Shown in pieces: positions 35,553 through 44,479 of a DNA stretch of 64,000 nt. The position numbers were made by a program, and so were the translations under genes. The stretch's first letter is position 1. Every line of letters starts with the position of its first letter. This stretch comes from JAGWAJ01 sp965215155. Lineage in GTDB: Bacteria > Acidobacteriota > Vicinamibacteria > Vicinamibacterales > UBA8438. The stretch is from contig CBDCCY010000004.1 of assembly GCA_965215155.1 (NCBI GenBank), forward strand, positions 3,100,001 to 3,164,000. The letters run 5' to 3'. Below the pieces are notes generated by a model. The model saw nothing but the letters and a program-made list of their open reading frames with translations, searched no databases and was not told where the DNA came from.

Positions 35553-37157
35553 TCAGCGCGGCGGCGCCTGTCGTGCACCAGGCGCCGGCCGCCGCGGGGC
35601 GTAGATGTCGACACCCTCCGCCTCGCCGTCGGAGTCCGGCGTGACGCCGGCATCGCGCAGGACGCGCTCGATGGCGCTGACGGTGACCGGCGACGGCTTG
35701 AAGTTGCCGAAGCGGTAGCCGCGGGCGATGGTCAGCGGGGTCCAGCCGTAGCGGTTCTCCACGTTCCAGACGTCTACGTGGGCGCCGTTGGCGGCGAGGA
35801 ACTCGACGACGCGGGGGAGGTTCTTGTAGGCCGCTCCGTGCATGGCGGTCTCGCCGTTGTCGTCCACGGCGTTGATGTCGGCCCCGAGGTCGAGGGCCAC
35901 CTGTACGGCTTCGAGGACCTCTTCCTCCGTGCCGGCGTCCTCTCCGGGAGAGCGGGTGCCGAGGCCGGCGGCGGCCATGAGGGGGGTGCTGAACTCGTCG
36001 TTCCTCGCCAACGGGTCGGCGCCGAGCTCGGCCAGCGTCCGCATCAGCTCCGCGTCGGCGACGAGCGCCGCGAGCATGAACGGGGTGGAGCCGGCCTCCC
36101 GGTGTCGGGTGTTGTTGAGGTTGCGCCGCTCGGTCATCCGGGCGTCGAGATCCGCTCCGCCAGCCGCGAGCTTGCGGACGAAGTCGAGGCTCGAAAGGCG
36201 CCCCGAGCCGTAGGGCGCCGGGTCGTTGTCTCCGCCGCCGGGCTTGCGCACCTTCGGGATCATGTGCAGGACGGTGTACCCCGTCGCGGCGGCGTTGGGA
36301 TCGGCTCCCGCGTCGAGCAGCGCGGCGGCCACCTCCCAGTGGGCGTTGGTCACCGCGACGAGCAGCGGCGTCGCGCCCACCCGGATCGGGCGCCCGGCCC
36401 GGTACTGGCGCCCACGCGGGGCCACCGTTTCCACGGCGCGGTTGACGTCCGCGCCGGCGCTCAGCAGGGTGCGGACGACGTCGAGGTGTCCCTCGCGGAC
36501 GGCGAACAGGAGCGGCGTGAAACCGGAGTCGAGCGGTGCGCGGAAGTCGGCCCCGATCTCGATCAGCGACTCCACCACGTCCGCGTGGCCCTCCGCCGCT
36601 GCCCACATCAGTGCGGTCTGGCCACGCATCCGTTCCGGCGCCTCGATGTCCGCGCCCTGCGCCACCAGGGCCCGCACCACGCCGATGCGCCCGGTCCGGG
36701 CGGCGGTCATCAGCGCCGTCTCCCCGCCGGGGAGCGCGGTGTTCGGGTCGGCGCCGGCGGCGAGGAGCCGTTCGACCATCGAGACGTTGGCGTTCTCGGC
36801 CGCGAGGGACAGCGCCGTCACCCCGTAGCGGTTCTCGGCTGCGACGTCGGCGCCGGCCTCGATCAGCCGGCCCACGAGATCCGCATCGTCGTGGTAGGCC
36901 GCCCAGTGCAGGGCGGTCATGCCGTCGACCTGCCGGGCGTCGAGGTCGGCCGCCCCGGCGAGGAGATCGTCGATGGCGGCTCGGTCGAGATGCTGCACGG
37001 CGTCGGCGAGCGGCGCGTCGGCGCCTGCCGCGGCGGGCGGAGCCGCGGCGACGATGACCACGGCGACCAGGACCGCGGCGAGGCACGTCACTCTCGATGT
37101 CGTAGGGGCCAGCGTCCCCGCGACCCTACCGGCTGTCGAATGGAATGGGCGGCGCAT
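35553..37157 (-). CDS. Secreted ankyrin-repeat protein
   Basis: The 534-residue product has an N-terminal signal region (LAAVLVAVVIVAAAPPAAAGA) and then about ten ankyrin repeats with the canonical pattern (DGMTALHWAAYHDDADLVGRL, GETALMTAARTGRIGVVRAL, GQTALMWAAAEGHADVVESL, GETAMHGAAYKNLPRVVEFL). Two longer inserts sit between repeats (around residues 225-240 and 300-330). The C-terminal tail is Pro/Arg-rich. It would be a periplasmic or secreted protein-binding scaffold. It follows the DUF1552 gene on the same strand after 183 bp. The partner is unknown. Confidence 0.88.
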   Translation of the reverse strand: MRRPFHSTAGRVAGTLAPTTSRVTCLAAVLVAVVIVAAAPPAAAGADAPLADAVQHLDRAAIDDLLAGAADLDARQVDGMTALHWAAYHDDADLVGRLIEAGADVAAENRYGVTALSLAAENANVSMVERLLAAGADPNTALPGGETALMTAARTGRIGVVRALVAQGADIEAPERMRGQTALMWAAAEGHADVVESLIEIGADFRAPLDSGFTPLLFAVREGHLDVVRTLLSAGADVNRAVETVAPRGRQYRAGRPIRVGATPLLVAVTNAHWEVAAALLDAGADPNAAATGYTVLHMIPKVRKPGGGDNDPAPYGSGRLSSLDFVRKLAAGGADLDARMTERRNLNNTRHREAGSTPFMLAALVADAELMRTLAELGADPLARNDEFSTPLMAAAGLGTRSPGEDAGTEEEVLEAVQVALDLGADINAVDDNGETAMHGAAYKNLPRVVEFLAANGAHVDVWNVENRYGWTPLTIARGYRFGNFKPSPVTVSAIERVLRDAGVTPDSDGEAEGVDIYAPRRPAPGARQAPPR

Positions 37158-37340
37158 CTCGTCACTCCACGAAGACTGTGGTTCCGTGTGGCTCGGCAGG
37201 CTGCCAACGCGGCAGCATCGGGACGCCGAAGCCGCCAGCCGGTCGCCGCCCCGTCGCGGTGCCCTGCTGAGCCGCGCGCCTCGGACCGTCTCCCGCCGCT
37301 CGTCCCCTCGCCGCTCTCCTCCTGGACTCCGCGCCGCGGA

Positions 37341-38690
37341 TCAGCCGAGCGGGACGGGACTGAGCAGCGACTCGATCCGCCCCGTGCTGTCGGCGAACTT
37401 CTCCAGCCGGATGCCGGCCGCGTCGAGCAGCGCGAGGTGCAGGTTGGCCATCGGCTCCGGCTCCGCGTAGCGGATATGGCGCCCGCCGCGCGCCCGGCCC
37501 GCCCCGCCGCCGGCGACGACGATCGGCAGGTCGACGTGGTCGTGCACGTTCGGGTTGCCCATGCCGCTGCCGTAGAGGTAGAGCGAATGGTCGAGCAGCG
37601 ACCCGTCGCCGTCCGGGGTCTCGGCCAGCCTCTCCAGGAAGCGGGCGAACAGCGAGACGTGGTACTGGTTGATCTTCGCCAGCATCGCGAGCTTCGCCGG
37701 GTCGTTCCCGTGGTGCGACGTCGGGTGGTGCGGGTCCGGCACCCCGATCTCGCTGTAGGTGCGGTTGCTCGACTCGCGGGCGAGCTGGAACGTGACGACG
37801 CGCGTCACGTCGCCCTGCAGCGCCAGCGCCTGGAGGTCGAACATCAGCGCGGCGTGATCCGCGTAGGCGGCGGGCACGCCGACGGGGCGGTCGAGGTCCG
37901 GCAGCGCGTTGTCCAGCGTCTCGGACTCGGCCCGCTGGATGCGCCGCTCCACCTCGCGCACGGTGTCGAGGTACTCGCCGACGCGGGTCCGGTCGGCCGC
38001 TCCGAGCTGCCCCTGGAGCCGCGCGATGTCGTCGCGCACCCAGTCGAGCAGGCTCGCCCGGCGCCCGAGCGCGGCGCGGCGCTGGTCGGCGGTGCCGCCC
38101 TCGCCGAAGAGCCGCTCGAAGACCACGCGCGGGTGCGCCTCGGCCGGGAGCGGCGTCGTCGGCGACGACCACGACAGGTTGTTCTGGTAGACGCAGGCGT
38201 AGCCGTTGTCGCATTGCCCGACCATGTCCATCAGGTCCATGGCGAGCTCCAGCGACGGGAGCCGCGTCTCCTGGCCGATCTTCTGCGCGGCGATCTGGTC
38301 GACCGTCGTCCCGAGGTAGTAGTCGCTGCTCTCGGTCAACTTGGCCGTCGCCGCGCTCAGGAACGCGGCGTTCGACGTCGCGTGCGTCCCCGGGTAGGCG
38401 TTCCTCAGCTCCAGGTTGGTGACGACGGTGAGCTGGTCCTGCACCGGCGCGAGCGGCGACAGGCTCGGCGACAGCTCCTTCAGCGCACCGGTATCGCCCG
38501 GCGGCGTCCAGCTCGCGATGTGCGAGCCCATGGGGATGTAGACGAACCCGAGGCGCCGCACCGGATGGGCCGCGGTCCTGGCGAGGGCCGTCATCGACGG
38601 CACCATCGCGTCGAGGAGCGGAAGGGCGACGGTGGCGCCGATGCCCCGCAGGAACGTGCGCCGCGGCAAGGCCTTCTTCGAGATCACCAT
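37341..38690 (-). CDS. DUF1552 secreted protein
   Basis: The 449-residue protein starts MVISKKALPRRTFLRGIGATVALPLLDAM, a Tat-like signal. Its body has family blocks: RLGFVYIPMGSHIASWTP, GTHATSNAAFLSAA, SLELAMDLMD, NLSWSSPTTPLPAEAHPRVVFERLFGEG, PTSHHGNDPAKLAMLAKINQYHVSLFARFLERL, SLYLYGSGMGNPNVHDH. It belongs to the alkaline-phosphatase-like DUF1552 group, almost always paired with DUF1592/DUF1587-type cytochrome proteins in Planctomycetes and Acidobacteriota; that pairing is seen here with a 7-bp overlap. Substrate unknown. Confidence 0.88.
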   Translation of the reverse strand: MVISKKALPRRTFLRGIGATVALPLLDAMVPSMTALARTAAHPVRRLGFVYIPMGSHIASWTPPGDTGALKELSPSLSPLAPVQDQLTVVTNLELRNAYPGTHATSNAAFLSAATAKLTESSDYYLGTTVDQIAAQKIGQETRLPSLELAMDLMDMVGQCDNGYACVYQNNLSWSSPTTPLPAEAHPRVVFERLFGEGGTADQRRAALGRRASLLDWVRDDIARLQGQLGAADRTRVGEYLDTVREVERRIQRAESETLDNALPDLDRPVGVPAAYADHAALMFDLQALALQGDVTRVVTFQLARESSNRTYSEIGVPDPHHPTSHHGNDPAKLAMLAKINQYHVSLFARFLERLAETPDGDGSLLDHSLYLYGSGMGNPNVHDHVDLPIVVAGGGAGRARGGRHIRYAEPEPMANLHLALLDAAGIRLEKFADSTGRIESLLSPVPLG

Positions 38691-41116
38691 GATGCAGTCC
38701 TCATCTGGAATGGCAGGCTGTCGACGATGCCCAGGACGAGAGCGGAGAAGCGGTAGTCCTCCTCCGCCGCCTCGCGCACGATGCGGCGGACGGCCGGCGC
38801 GTCGTCCCACGTCATGCCCCGTCCGATGGCGAAGGTGAGCAGCTTCTCGGTCAGCGTCGTGACGAACAGCTCGGGGCGGGCGAGCAGCGCCTCCTCGAGC
38901 GACGCCACGCCGTCGAAGTGCGACCCGTCGAACAGCGTCCCGGAGGCGTCGATCGGCGCGCCGCCATCGGCGTCCCGCCAGCGCCCCACCGCGTCGTAGT
39001 GCTCGAACGCGAAGCCGACCGGGTCCATCAGCCGGTGGCAGCTCGCGCACGCCGGGTTGGCCCGGTGCGCGGCGAGGCGCTCCCGCATCGAGAGCGCGGC
39101 GCCGCCGGTGACGGACTCCTCGAGCTCCGGCACGTTGGGCGGCGGCGGAGGCGGCGGCACGCCGAGCACGTTGTCGAGGATCCACTTGCCGCGGATGACC
39201 GGCGACGTGCGGGTGGCGTACGACGTCACGAGCAGGATGCTCCCGTGGCGCAACAGCCCGCCGCGCGCCGCGTGCTCTTCCGTGCCGTCGAACGTGAGAC
39301 GGCGGAAGCGGCTGCCGTAGACGTGCGGAATGCCGTAGTGCTTGGCCAGCCGCTCGTTGACGAACGTGTAGTCGGCGCGGACGAGGTCGAGGGCGCTCTG
39401 GTCCTCGCGGATGACGCTCTCGACGAGCAGCTCGGTCTCGCGCCGGAACGCCTGCCGGAGGTTGTCGTCGAAGTCCGGGAAACGCCGCATGTCCGGGGCG
39501 ATCGAGTCCAGGTTGCGCAGGTGCAGCCACTGGGCCGCGAAGTTGGTGACCAGGTTGGCGGCCCGCGGGTCGGCCAGCAGCCGGCGCACCTGCCGCTCCA
39601 GCCCCTCCGGGGTGCCGAGCTCGCCGCGCTCGGCTGCGTCGAGCAGCTCGTCGTCCGGGATGCTGCTCCAGAGGAAGAACGACAGCCGCGAGGCGAGCTG
39701 GAGGTCACCGAGGCGGTAGGGGGCGCCGGCGGGGACGTCGTCCGGGTCGCGCTCGATGCGGAAGAGGAACTCGGGGCTCACGAGGACCGCCGCGAGCGCC
39801 ATCTCGATGCCCGCCTCGAAGCCGTCCGCGTCGCGCGCCGCGCGGTAGAGGGCGAACGGGCCCTCGAGGTCGGCGTCGGTCACCGGGCGCCGGTAGGCCC
39901 GTCGCAGCAACGGCTTCAGGATCGCGCGCGCGCAGGCGTCGTCCTCGTCCGGGTGCGCCGGCCGGCACGTGAGGACGCGCCTGCGGCTGGGCGTGTCGCC
40001 CGGTCCGGTCGCGTCGTAGGGGCCCGTGATCGACACCTCGTAGACGGCCGGCTGCAGCCGGGGATGGCGGTAGTAGTTGAAGTGCGCCTCGTAGGGCTGG
40101 CGCGCCGTCTCGAGCAGCAGGGACGGGCCCTTCGGGAACGTGACCCCGACCTGGTGCGGCCCGGCGCTCACCGGAACGCGCAGCTTCAGGTGCGCGTCGA
40201 GGTTGTCGTGGGACGGCTGGTAGTTCAGCGCCTGGTCCTCGCGGTACGGCGCCGGCTCCACGGTGAAGAGCGCGACGCGCTCGCCGTCGAGCAGCAGCTC
40301 CACGTCCTGCGGGCGGCTCAGGCCCTCGACGTGCTCGTTGCGGTCGCGCGCGAGCCGGACGGCCACCTCGTACACGCCGTCGACCGGGAACGTGTGCGGC
40401 ACGAGCGCGCCGCCGCGGGTGCCGACCGGAAGGCCCTCGATGTGCTTCTCCTGGGTGAGGTCCGGACGCACGCGGACGGTGGTCCCGCCCGGGGCGAGCC
40501 CCGCGCGGCCGACCGCGAGCTGGCTGATCTTCTCCGCCGCCGCAACGTAGCGCTCGAGCAGCGTCGGCGAGAGATCGCCGACCGTGATGTTGTCGAAACC
40601 GTAGCTCGACGCGTCGCCCGGCAGCAGGTCCGCGACGTCCACCTCGAGCGCCAGCAGGTCGCGTACGGCGTTGTGGTACTCGGTTCGATTGAGGCGCCGG
40701 AAGGTGTCGGTGCGGCCCGGATCGGGATGGGCTGCGGCGATGTCGTCGAGCGCCGTCTCGAGAGACGCGAGCGCCGTGCGGTAGGCCGTCTCGTCCGGCC
40801 GCCGGCCCCCGACCGGCGGCATCTGGCGCGCCCGGAGCTTGCGGGCGACCTTCTCCCACGTCGCCGAGTGGGCCGCGAGCGGCTCGGCGTTGAGGAGCTC
40901 CAGCGAGAGCTCCGCCGTCCGGCGCCGGTCGCTGTGGCACGACAGGCAATAGTCGGCCACCAGGGCGCGATGGGGCGCGGCCCGCGAAACCGGCGGCTCC
41001 GCACTGCGCGAGGGCGCCTGCGCGGCGACCCCGCCAACGGTGGCGGCGAGAGCGCCGACCACCAGCAGCCCGACCGCCGTTCCGCCGCTCGCTCGGACTC
41101 GCCGAGGGTCCAGCAT
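38684..41116 (-). CDS. DUF1587/DUF1592/DUF1588/DUF1585 cytochrome-like secreted protein
   Basis: The start at 41116 follows GAGGAGGG and encodes a signal peptide (VGGVAAQA). A haem c motif CLSCH is near residue 57, followed by MPPVGGRRP with a possible Met ligand (PSD1-type). Then come the ordered domains: DTFRRLNRTEYHNAVRDLLAL (DUF1587), LLRRAYRRPVTDAD (DUF1595), RLSFFLWSSIPDDELLDAAERGEL (DUF1592), HGSILLVTSYATRTSPVIRGKWILDNVLG with CASCHRLMDPVGFAFEHYD (DUF1588, second haem motif), and LLTFAIGRGMTWDD (DUF1585). 810 residues, intact. It works with the overlapping DUF1552 protein; its reaction is unknown. Confidence 0.9.
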   Translation of the reverse strand: MLDPRRVRASGGTAVGLLVVGALAATVGGVAAQAPSRSAEPPVSRAAPHRALVADYCLSCHSDRRRTAELSLELLNAEPLAAHSATWEKVARKLRARQMPPVGGRRPDETAYRTALASLETALDDIAAAHPDPGRTDTFRRLNRTEYHNAVRDLLALEVDVADLLPGDASSYGFDNITVGDLSPTLLERYVAAAEKISQLAVGRAGLAPGGTTVRVRPDLTQEKHIEGLPVGTRGGALVPHTFPVDGVYEVAVRLARDRNEHVEGLSRPQDVELLLDGERVALFTVEPAPYREDQALNYQPSHDNLDAHLKLRVPVSAGPHQVGVTFPKGPSLLLETARQPYEAHFNYYRHPRLQPAVYEVSITGPYDATGPGDTPSRRRVLTCRPAHPDEDDACARAILKPLLRRAYRRPVTDADLEGPFALYRAARDADGFEAGIEMALAAVLVSPEFLFRIERDPDDVPAGAPYRLGDLQLASRLSFFLWSSIPDDELLDAAERGELGTPEGLERQVRRLLADPRAANLVTNFAAQWLHLRNLDSIAPDMRRFPDFDDNLRQAFRRETELLVESVIREDQSALDLVRADYTFVNERLAKHYGIPHVYGSRFRRLTFDGTEEHAARGGLLRHGSILLVTSYATRTSPVIRGKWILDNVLGVPPPPPPPNVPELEESVTGGAALSMRERLAAHRANPACASCHRLMDPVGFAFEHYDAVGRWRDADGGAPIDASGTLFDGSHFDGVASLEEALLARPELFVTTLTEKLLTFAIGRGMTWDDAPAVRRIVREAAEEDYRFSALVLGIVDSLPFQMRTASW

Positions 41117-41197
41117 GCGATCCCTCCTCACGGCTGCGTGCTCCGACCGGAACGCACCATCATACTCCCAAGACCGTCGCGGCCCTGCCGCTCCGCG

Positions 41198-41674
41198 TCA
41201 GCGGGATTGGCGGCCGGATGCGTCGGACAGGCCGACCACGACCCGCCGCAGCCCCGGCAGCACGTAGTCCCGCCAGCCGTTCAGCAGTTGCTCGTAGATG
41301 GCCTGCACCTGACCGCGGTCGAACTGATCCCACCCCGTGTGGGACAGCGTCACCTCCGTTATGCCGCCGCCCCGGGCTTCGAGCGTCAGGGTCACGATGG
41401 TCTTCGGCGTTCCCGGCAGGAACCAGCTGAAGGCCAGCCGGTTCGGCGGAGTCATCTCGAGAACCTCGCAGTGAGTGGCCCCCGCGGCGTCGCCGGCGGC
41501 TCGCCTGGCGGCGTCGGGTTGCATGAAGAACCGATGACCCACTTCGGCCCGGTACTGCAGACATCCGAGCCAGACGGCGACATGGACCGGGTCCGTCAGG
41601 ACGGCCCAGACGCGGTGGACGTCGGCCTCGATCGTGATGCGATGCTCGATGTCGGCCAGGGCGGTCGGTGTCAT
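41198..41674 (-). CDS. SRPBCC/AHSA1-like protein
   Basis: 158 residues, start at 41674 after GAGGAGGAA. The pattern IEHRITIEADVHRVWAVLTDPVHVAVWLGC, EVLEMTPPNRLAFSWFLPG, and LLNGWRDYVLPGLRRVV is typical of AHSA1-domain proteins. It overlaps the ArsR regulator by 4 nt, the usual ArsR-AHSA1 operon seen in many bacteria, where the AHSA1 protein may bind a small hydrophobic molecule. Expression should be controlled by the regulator and the palindrome at 42005. Confidence 0.88.
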   Translation of the reverse strand: MTPTALADIEHRITIEADVHRVWAVLTDPVHVAVWLGCLQYRAEVGHRFFMQPDAARRAAGDAAGATHCEVLEMTPPNRLAFSWFLPGTPKTIVTLTLEARGGGITEVTLSHTGWDQFDRGQVQAIYEQLLNGWRDYVLPGLRRVVVGLSDASGRQSR

Positions 41675-41988
41675 CGGTGTTCCTCCTCGGCAAGGCGCTT
41701 GAGACCGGACAGCCGAGCCGTCCAGAACCGATCGAGCCAGTGCTGCACGAGCGCCATCGGCGCCGGGTCGACCGCGTAGAGGGTCTCGCGGCCCGTCGAC
41801 CGCGCCCGGACCAGCGACGCGACCTTGAGGACGCGCAAGTGGCGGGAGATCGCCGGCCGGCTGATGGCGAATCTCGACGACAGGTCGTGGACGGGCAGAG
41901 GACCGCGCCGGAGCGATTCCAGAATCTGCCGGCGCGTCGGGTCGGCCAGGGCGCGGAAGACCTGCGTGGCCTGACGATCGGTAACCAC
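41671..41988 (-). CDS. ArsR-family winged-helix repressor
   Basis: 105 residues, starting with GTG at 41988. VFRALADPTRRQILESL is the N-terminal dimer/wHTH start; SSRFAISRPAISRHLRVLKVASLV is the recognition helix region; GRETLYAVDP is the wing. No metal-binding CxC motif is visible, which fits the non-metal subgroup that regulates an AHSA1 partner. A palindrome 16 bp upstream of the start codon is a likely autoregulatory site. Confidence 0.88.
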   Translation of the reverse strand: MVTDRQATQVFRALADPTRRQILESLRRGPLPVHDLSSRFAISRPAISRHLRVLKVASLVRARSTGRETLYAVDPAPMALVQHWLDRFWTARLSGLKRLAEEEHR

Positions 41989-42004
41989 CTGGTTGCCGAT
42001 GATA

Positions 42005-42022
42005 GGTAGCCGTACGGTTACC
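42005..42022. promoter_or_regulatory. Palindromic operator candidate for the ArsR repressor
   Basis: GGTAGCCGTACGGTTACC is an 18-bp inverted repeat with a single mismatched pair, centred 25 bp upstream of the repressor start. An ArsR dimer usually binds a 12-2-12 type or similar palindrome in this position. Confidence 0.6.
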
Positions 42023-42073
42023 TGTCAAGCTGGGCCCGACGATGCTCCCGGACCCGGCAGATGGCCGGGCCAG

Positions 42074-42223
42074 GAGTCTGCGCCGTGGAACGCCGCGGGC
42101 TGGTCCTGGACGCTCCCGCTTCGCGGCCCGCTCGCCGGCGGGTCAGGAGTCTGCGCCGCAGGACCTGCCATTGAGGACTCTGCGCCAGCGCAGACTCCCA
42201 ACGCGCCCGTCAGGGCGCGCTAG
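42074..42223 (-). repeat. Palindromic repeat element with duplicated gene end (family R)
   Basis: GAGTCTGCGCCG occurs at 42074 and 42147, and its inverted form GCGCAGACTC at 42188. A hairpin-forming CGCGCCCGTCAGGGCGCG then runs to CTAG at 42220-42223, which supplies the TAG stop of the adjacent minus-strand gene. The core (42147-42223) matches 49890-49967. The gene's own 3' end (complement of GTCCTGGACGCTCC) also occurs, degenerated, at 42103. This is therefore a tandem repeat-plus-gene-end duplication. Confidence 0.75.
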
Positions 42224-43284
42224 TCCTGGACGCTCCGCTCCGCGGCCCGCGCGCCGGCGAGGATGTTCTGCATCCCGTAGTTCCCCTCGTGGCACGCGTA
42301 CTCGTAGATCAGGCCGTCGGAGAGCCGCATCGGAATCGCGGCCGAGAACGGGCTGGTGAACGTGGTCGGGTCGTCCACGGTGTACTCGTAGAGCAGCGTG
42401 TCGGCGTCGGCGCGGGTGAAGCGCTCGGTGAGCGTGAGGTGCGTCCCGGTGCCGACGCTGCCCGTGATCGTCGGGTTGAAGCTCGGCGTCAGGGCCGTGA
42501 AGTTGGTGGTCTCGACGACCAGCGTGTCGCCTTCCCAGTAGCCTCGCGCGTCGCCCATCCACTGCCGGACGCCGCCCGGCAGGTGCGGGCGCCCGTCGAG
42601 CGGCACGATGCGCGAGTCGTGCACCATCTCGTTCAGGATGACGACGTGCGACTCGGTCTGGAAGAGCTGCATGTTGTTGTTGTAGGCGCTCGGGATCATC
42701 GGCGGCCCGCTGTTGAACCCGAGCAGGCAGCGCTCGCCGAGGCCGCGGTCCTCGGGGCCGTCGGCGCCGATGCCGCCGGCGCGGTAGCGCACCGGCCGCT
42801 CGCCCGGCAGGTCCTCGGTGCCGGAGCCGATCTGCTCCACCGCTCCCTCCGCGAGCGGCGGCAGGCGCCCGTCGGGCGGGTCGACGATCAGGGATGTCCG
42901 CCGGTCCTCGATGACGTTCGTGCCGCGGTCGAACCAGAAGTCGTTGTAGGCGCCCACCGCACGCCCGCCTCCCCCGGCCGGCAGAGGCGCGGTCCGCACC
43001 TCGCTCGGGGCGTTGAGCTGCTCGAAGCGTTCCTCCGCCGCCTGCTCCAGCCCGGCCGCCTCCTCGGCGGTCAGGAAGGCCGTGTCCGCCTGGTCCTCGG
43101 GCCGCTGGAGCGGCGTGATCGTCCGGAAGTCCCAGACCCCCTGCAGGTCCGGCGCGCCCCACGGAAGCCGTGGCGGCTCGGCCTCGGTCTGGGCCTCGAC
43201 GGCGGGTGCCAGCGCGAACAGGGCGAGCACGGCGAGCGCCAGGGTGGCGGCTGCCGCTCCGGGTGACGCGAGTGGCCGGTTCAT
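42220..43284 (-). CDS. Secreted protein of an unnamed acidobacterial family (paralogue 1)
   Basis: The start at 43284 gives a signal peptide (LALFALAPAVEAQ). The mature part has LPWGAPDLQGVWDFRTITPLQRP, IVDPPDGRLPPL, GPEDRGLGERCLLGF, MQLFQTESHVVILNEMVHDSRIVPLD, GDARGYWEGDTLVVETTNF and YEYACHEGNYGM. The same ordered motifs occur in the protein at 45768. Such proteins are abundant in Acidobacteriota and usually labelled hypothetical; a periplasmic binding or enzymatic role is possible. Its TAG stop lies at the edge of the palindromic repeat. Confidence 0.75.
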   Translation of the reverse strand: MNRPLASPGAAAATLALAVLALFALAPAVEAQTEAEPPRLPWGAPDLQGVWDFRTITPLQRPEDQADTAFLTAEEAAGLEQAAEERFEQLNAPSEVRTAPLPAGGGGRAVGAYNDFWFDRGTNVIEDRRTSLIVDPPDGRLPPLAEGAVEQIGSGTEDLPGERPVRYRAGGIGADGPEDRGLGERCLLGFNSGPPMIPSAYNNNMQLFQTESHVVILNEMVHDSRIVPLDGRPHLPGGVRQWMGDARGYWEGDTLVVETTNFTALTPSFNPTITGSVGTGTHLTLTERFTRADADTLLYEYTVDDPTTFTSPFSAAIPMRLSDGLIYEYACHEGNYGMQNILAGARAAERSVQD

Positions 43285-43351
43285 TTGCGTTTCTCCTTGC
43301 GCGTTCGTCCGCGCCTGCCGCGGGGCGGAGGCCGTCGTTCCGGCTACGACC

Positions 43352-43777
43352 TCACGCCGGGGGCTGTCCGCGCCACCGCGCCACCGCATAGGCGCCGAGG
43401 AGTGTGCACGGAACGTAGGTCAGGGTGGTCACGACCGCGAACCACGCGGGGTGCGGGATCGCGGCGAGGTTCATGAACCCGGCGACCGTGAGCAGGCCGC
43501 CGACGACGGCGGCCAGACCGTACGCCGCCTGTCGCGCGACGAGTCCGACGCCGACACCCCCGCCGAGGCTGCCCACGGCGTACGAGAGCGCGACCAGCAG
43601 CAGGGCGCCGATCGGGAGCTGCTGCATGAAGCGGGCGATCGCAGCCGGATCGTTCGGGTCCATGCCGGGCGGCGGCGGGAACAGCCGGACGCTGATGGCC
43701 TGGACCGCCGTGATCAGCACGAAGCTCACGACCAGTCCGGCGACGACCGCGGCGACGCGCGCGAGCCAGTTGGGCAT
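43352..43777 (-). CDS. Small integral membrane protein
   Basis: 141 residues starting MPNWLARVAAVVAGLVVSFVLI, with four predicted spans and a Pro-rich periplasmic loop (FPPPPGMDPNDP). No family is recognised with confidence. It lies 67 bp upstream of the secreted paralogue-1 gene on the same strand. Confidence 0.65.
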   Translation of the reverse strand: MPNWLARVAAVVAGLVVSFVLITAVQAISVRLFPPPPGMDPNDPAAIARFMQQLPIGALLLVALSYAVGSLGGGVGVGLVARQAAYGLAAVVGGLLTVAGFMNLAAIPHPAWFAVVTTLTYVPCTLLGAYAVARWRGQPPA

Positions 43778-43847
43778 CTGCACCTCACGGACTTTCCAGG
43801 GATCATAGCCGACCGCCTGACCGCCCCGGGCCGGACACCGTCCGGCC

Positions 43848-43914
43848 ACGGCTCCGACGCCGCGTCGCGGCGCCGCCCAGGCGCCCCGGCCGGATCGTCC
43901 GAAGTCGGAGCCGT
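43848..43914. repeat. Inverted repeat between FMN-binding and membrane protein genes
   Basis: ACGGCTCCGAC (43848-43858) and its exact complement (43904-43914) are separated by 45 bp, just after the FMN-binding gene on the minus strand. It may form a long-range hairpin that ends transcription. Confidence 0.45.
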
Positions 43915-43921
43915 CAGACTC

Positions 43922-44476
43922 TCAGCCGCCGGTGGCGCGCCCTTCGAGCACCTGGTCGAGGGCCAGGACCCGCCGCACGGCGTTGCCGATCGCGCGTCCC
44001 GTGAACGAGGCGCCGGCGATCGGTCGGATGCCGCGCCGGACGGCCAGCTCCTCGTGCAGCACCTGTCCGTCGAACTGCCGCAGCCATTCCGAGGGCGCCA
44101 TGTACTGCGCCGGCTCGAAGAAGACCGTCACGTCGACCCGCTTGACCCGCCCGTCGGGGTGCAAGGAGATCAGCAGGCTCTGGCGCTCGGTCTTGGCGAT
44201 GTGCGTATCGATGTAGGCCCGGCCGACGACGACCCCGTCGCGGCGGGCGACGTAGCGGGGGAAGATCCTGCCCTGCATGCCGACGCGGGCGACGGAGGCG
44301 ACCGCCACCATCTGCGCCGATGTCAGGATCACGCGGTCCCGCTTGACCGTGGCGCCCGGATAGGCGAGGGCCAGCGCCTCGCGGCGGGTGATGACACCCT
44401 CCTGCGCCCGGGAGGTCGCTGCGACGAGCAGCAGGGTGGCGGCGACGAGAGCGAGCGCGCGGACGGGTCCGGACAT
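43922..44476 (-). CDS. Secreted FMN-binding domain protein
   Basis: 184 residues with a signal peptide (LALVAATLLLVAATSRAQ). The C-terminal half matches the FMN_bind domain of RnfG/NqrC type: VVGRAYIDTHIAKTERQSLLISL, then GRVKRVDVTVFFEPAQYMAP, and IAGASFTGRAIGNAVRRVL, where the Ser/Thr of the SGAT-like motif would attach FMN through phosphoester. The motif here reads GASFT, slightly divergent. It is 4 bp from the next upstream gene on the same strand, so they are co-transcribed. Likely part of an extracytoplasmic electron route. Confidence 0.8.
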   Translation of the reverse strand: MSGPVRALALVAATLLLVAATSRAQEGVITRREALALAYPGATVKRDRVILTSAQMVAVASVARVGMQGRIFPRYVARRDGVVVGRAYIDTHIAKTERQSLLISLHPDGRVKRVDVTVFFEPAQYMAPSEWLRQFDGQVLHEELAVRRGIRPIAGASFTGRAIGNAVRRVLALDQVLEGRATGG

Positions 44477-44479
44477 CGG

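Noticed and set aside
38918..41779. 953-residue plus-strand ORF opposite the cytochrome-like gene
   Set aside because: Antisense bias again; the minus strand carries ordered DUF1587 to DUF1585 domains.
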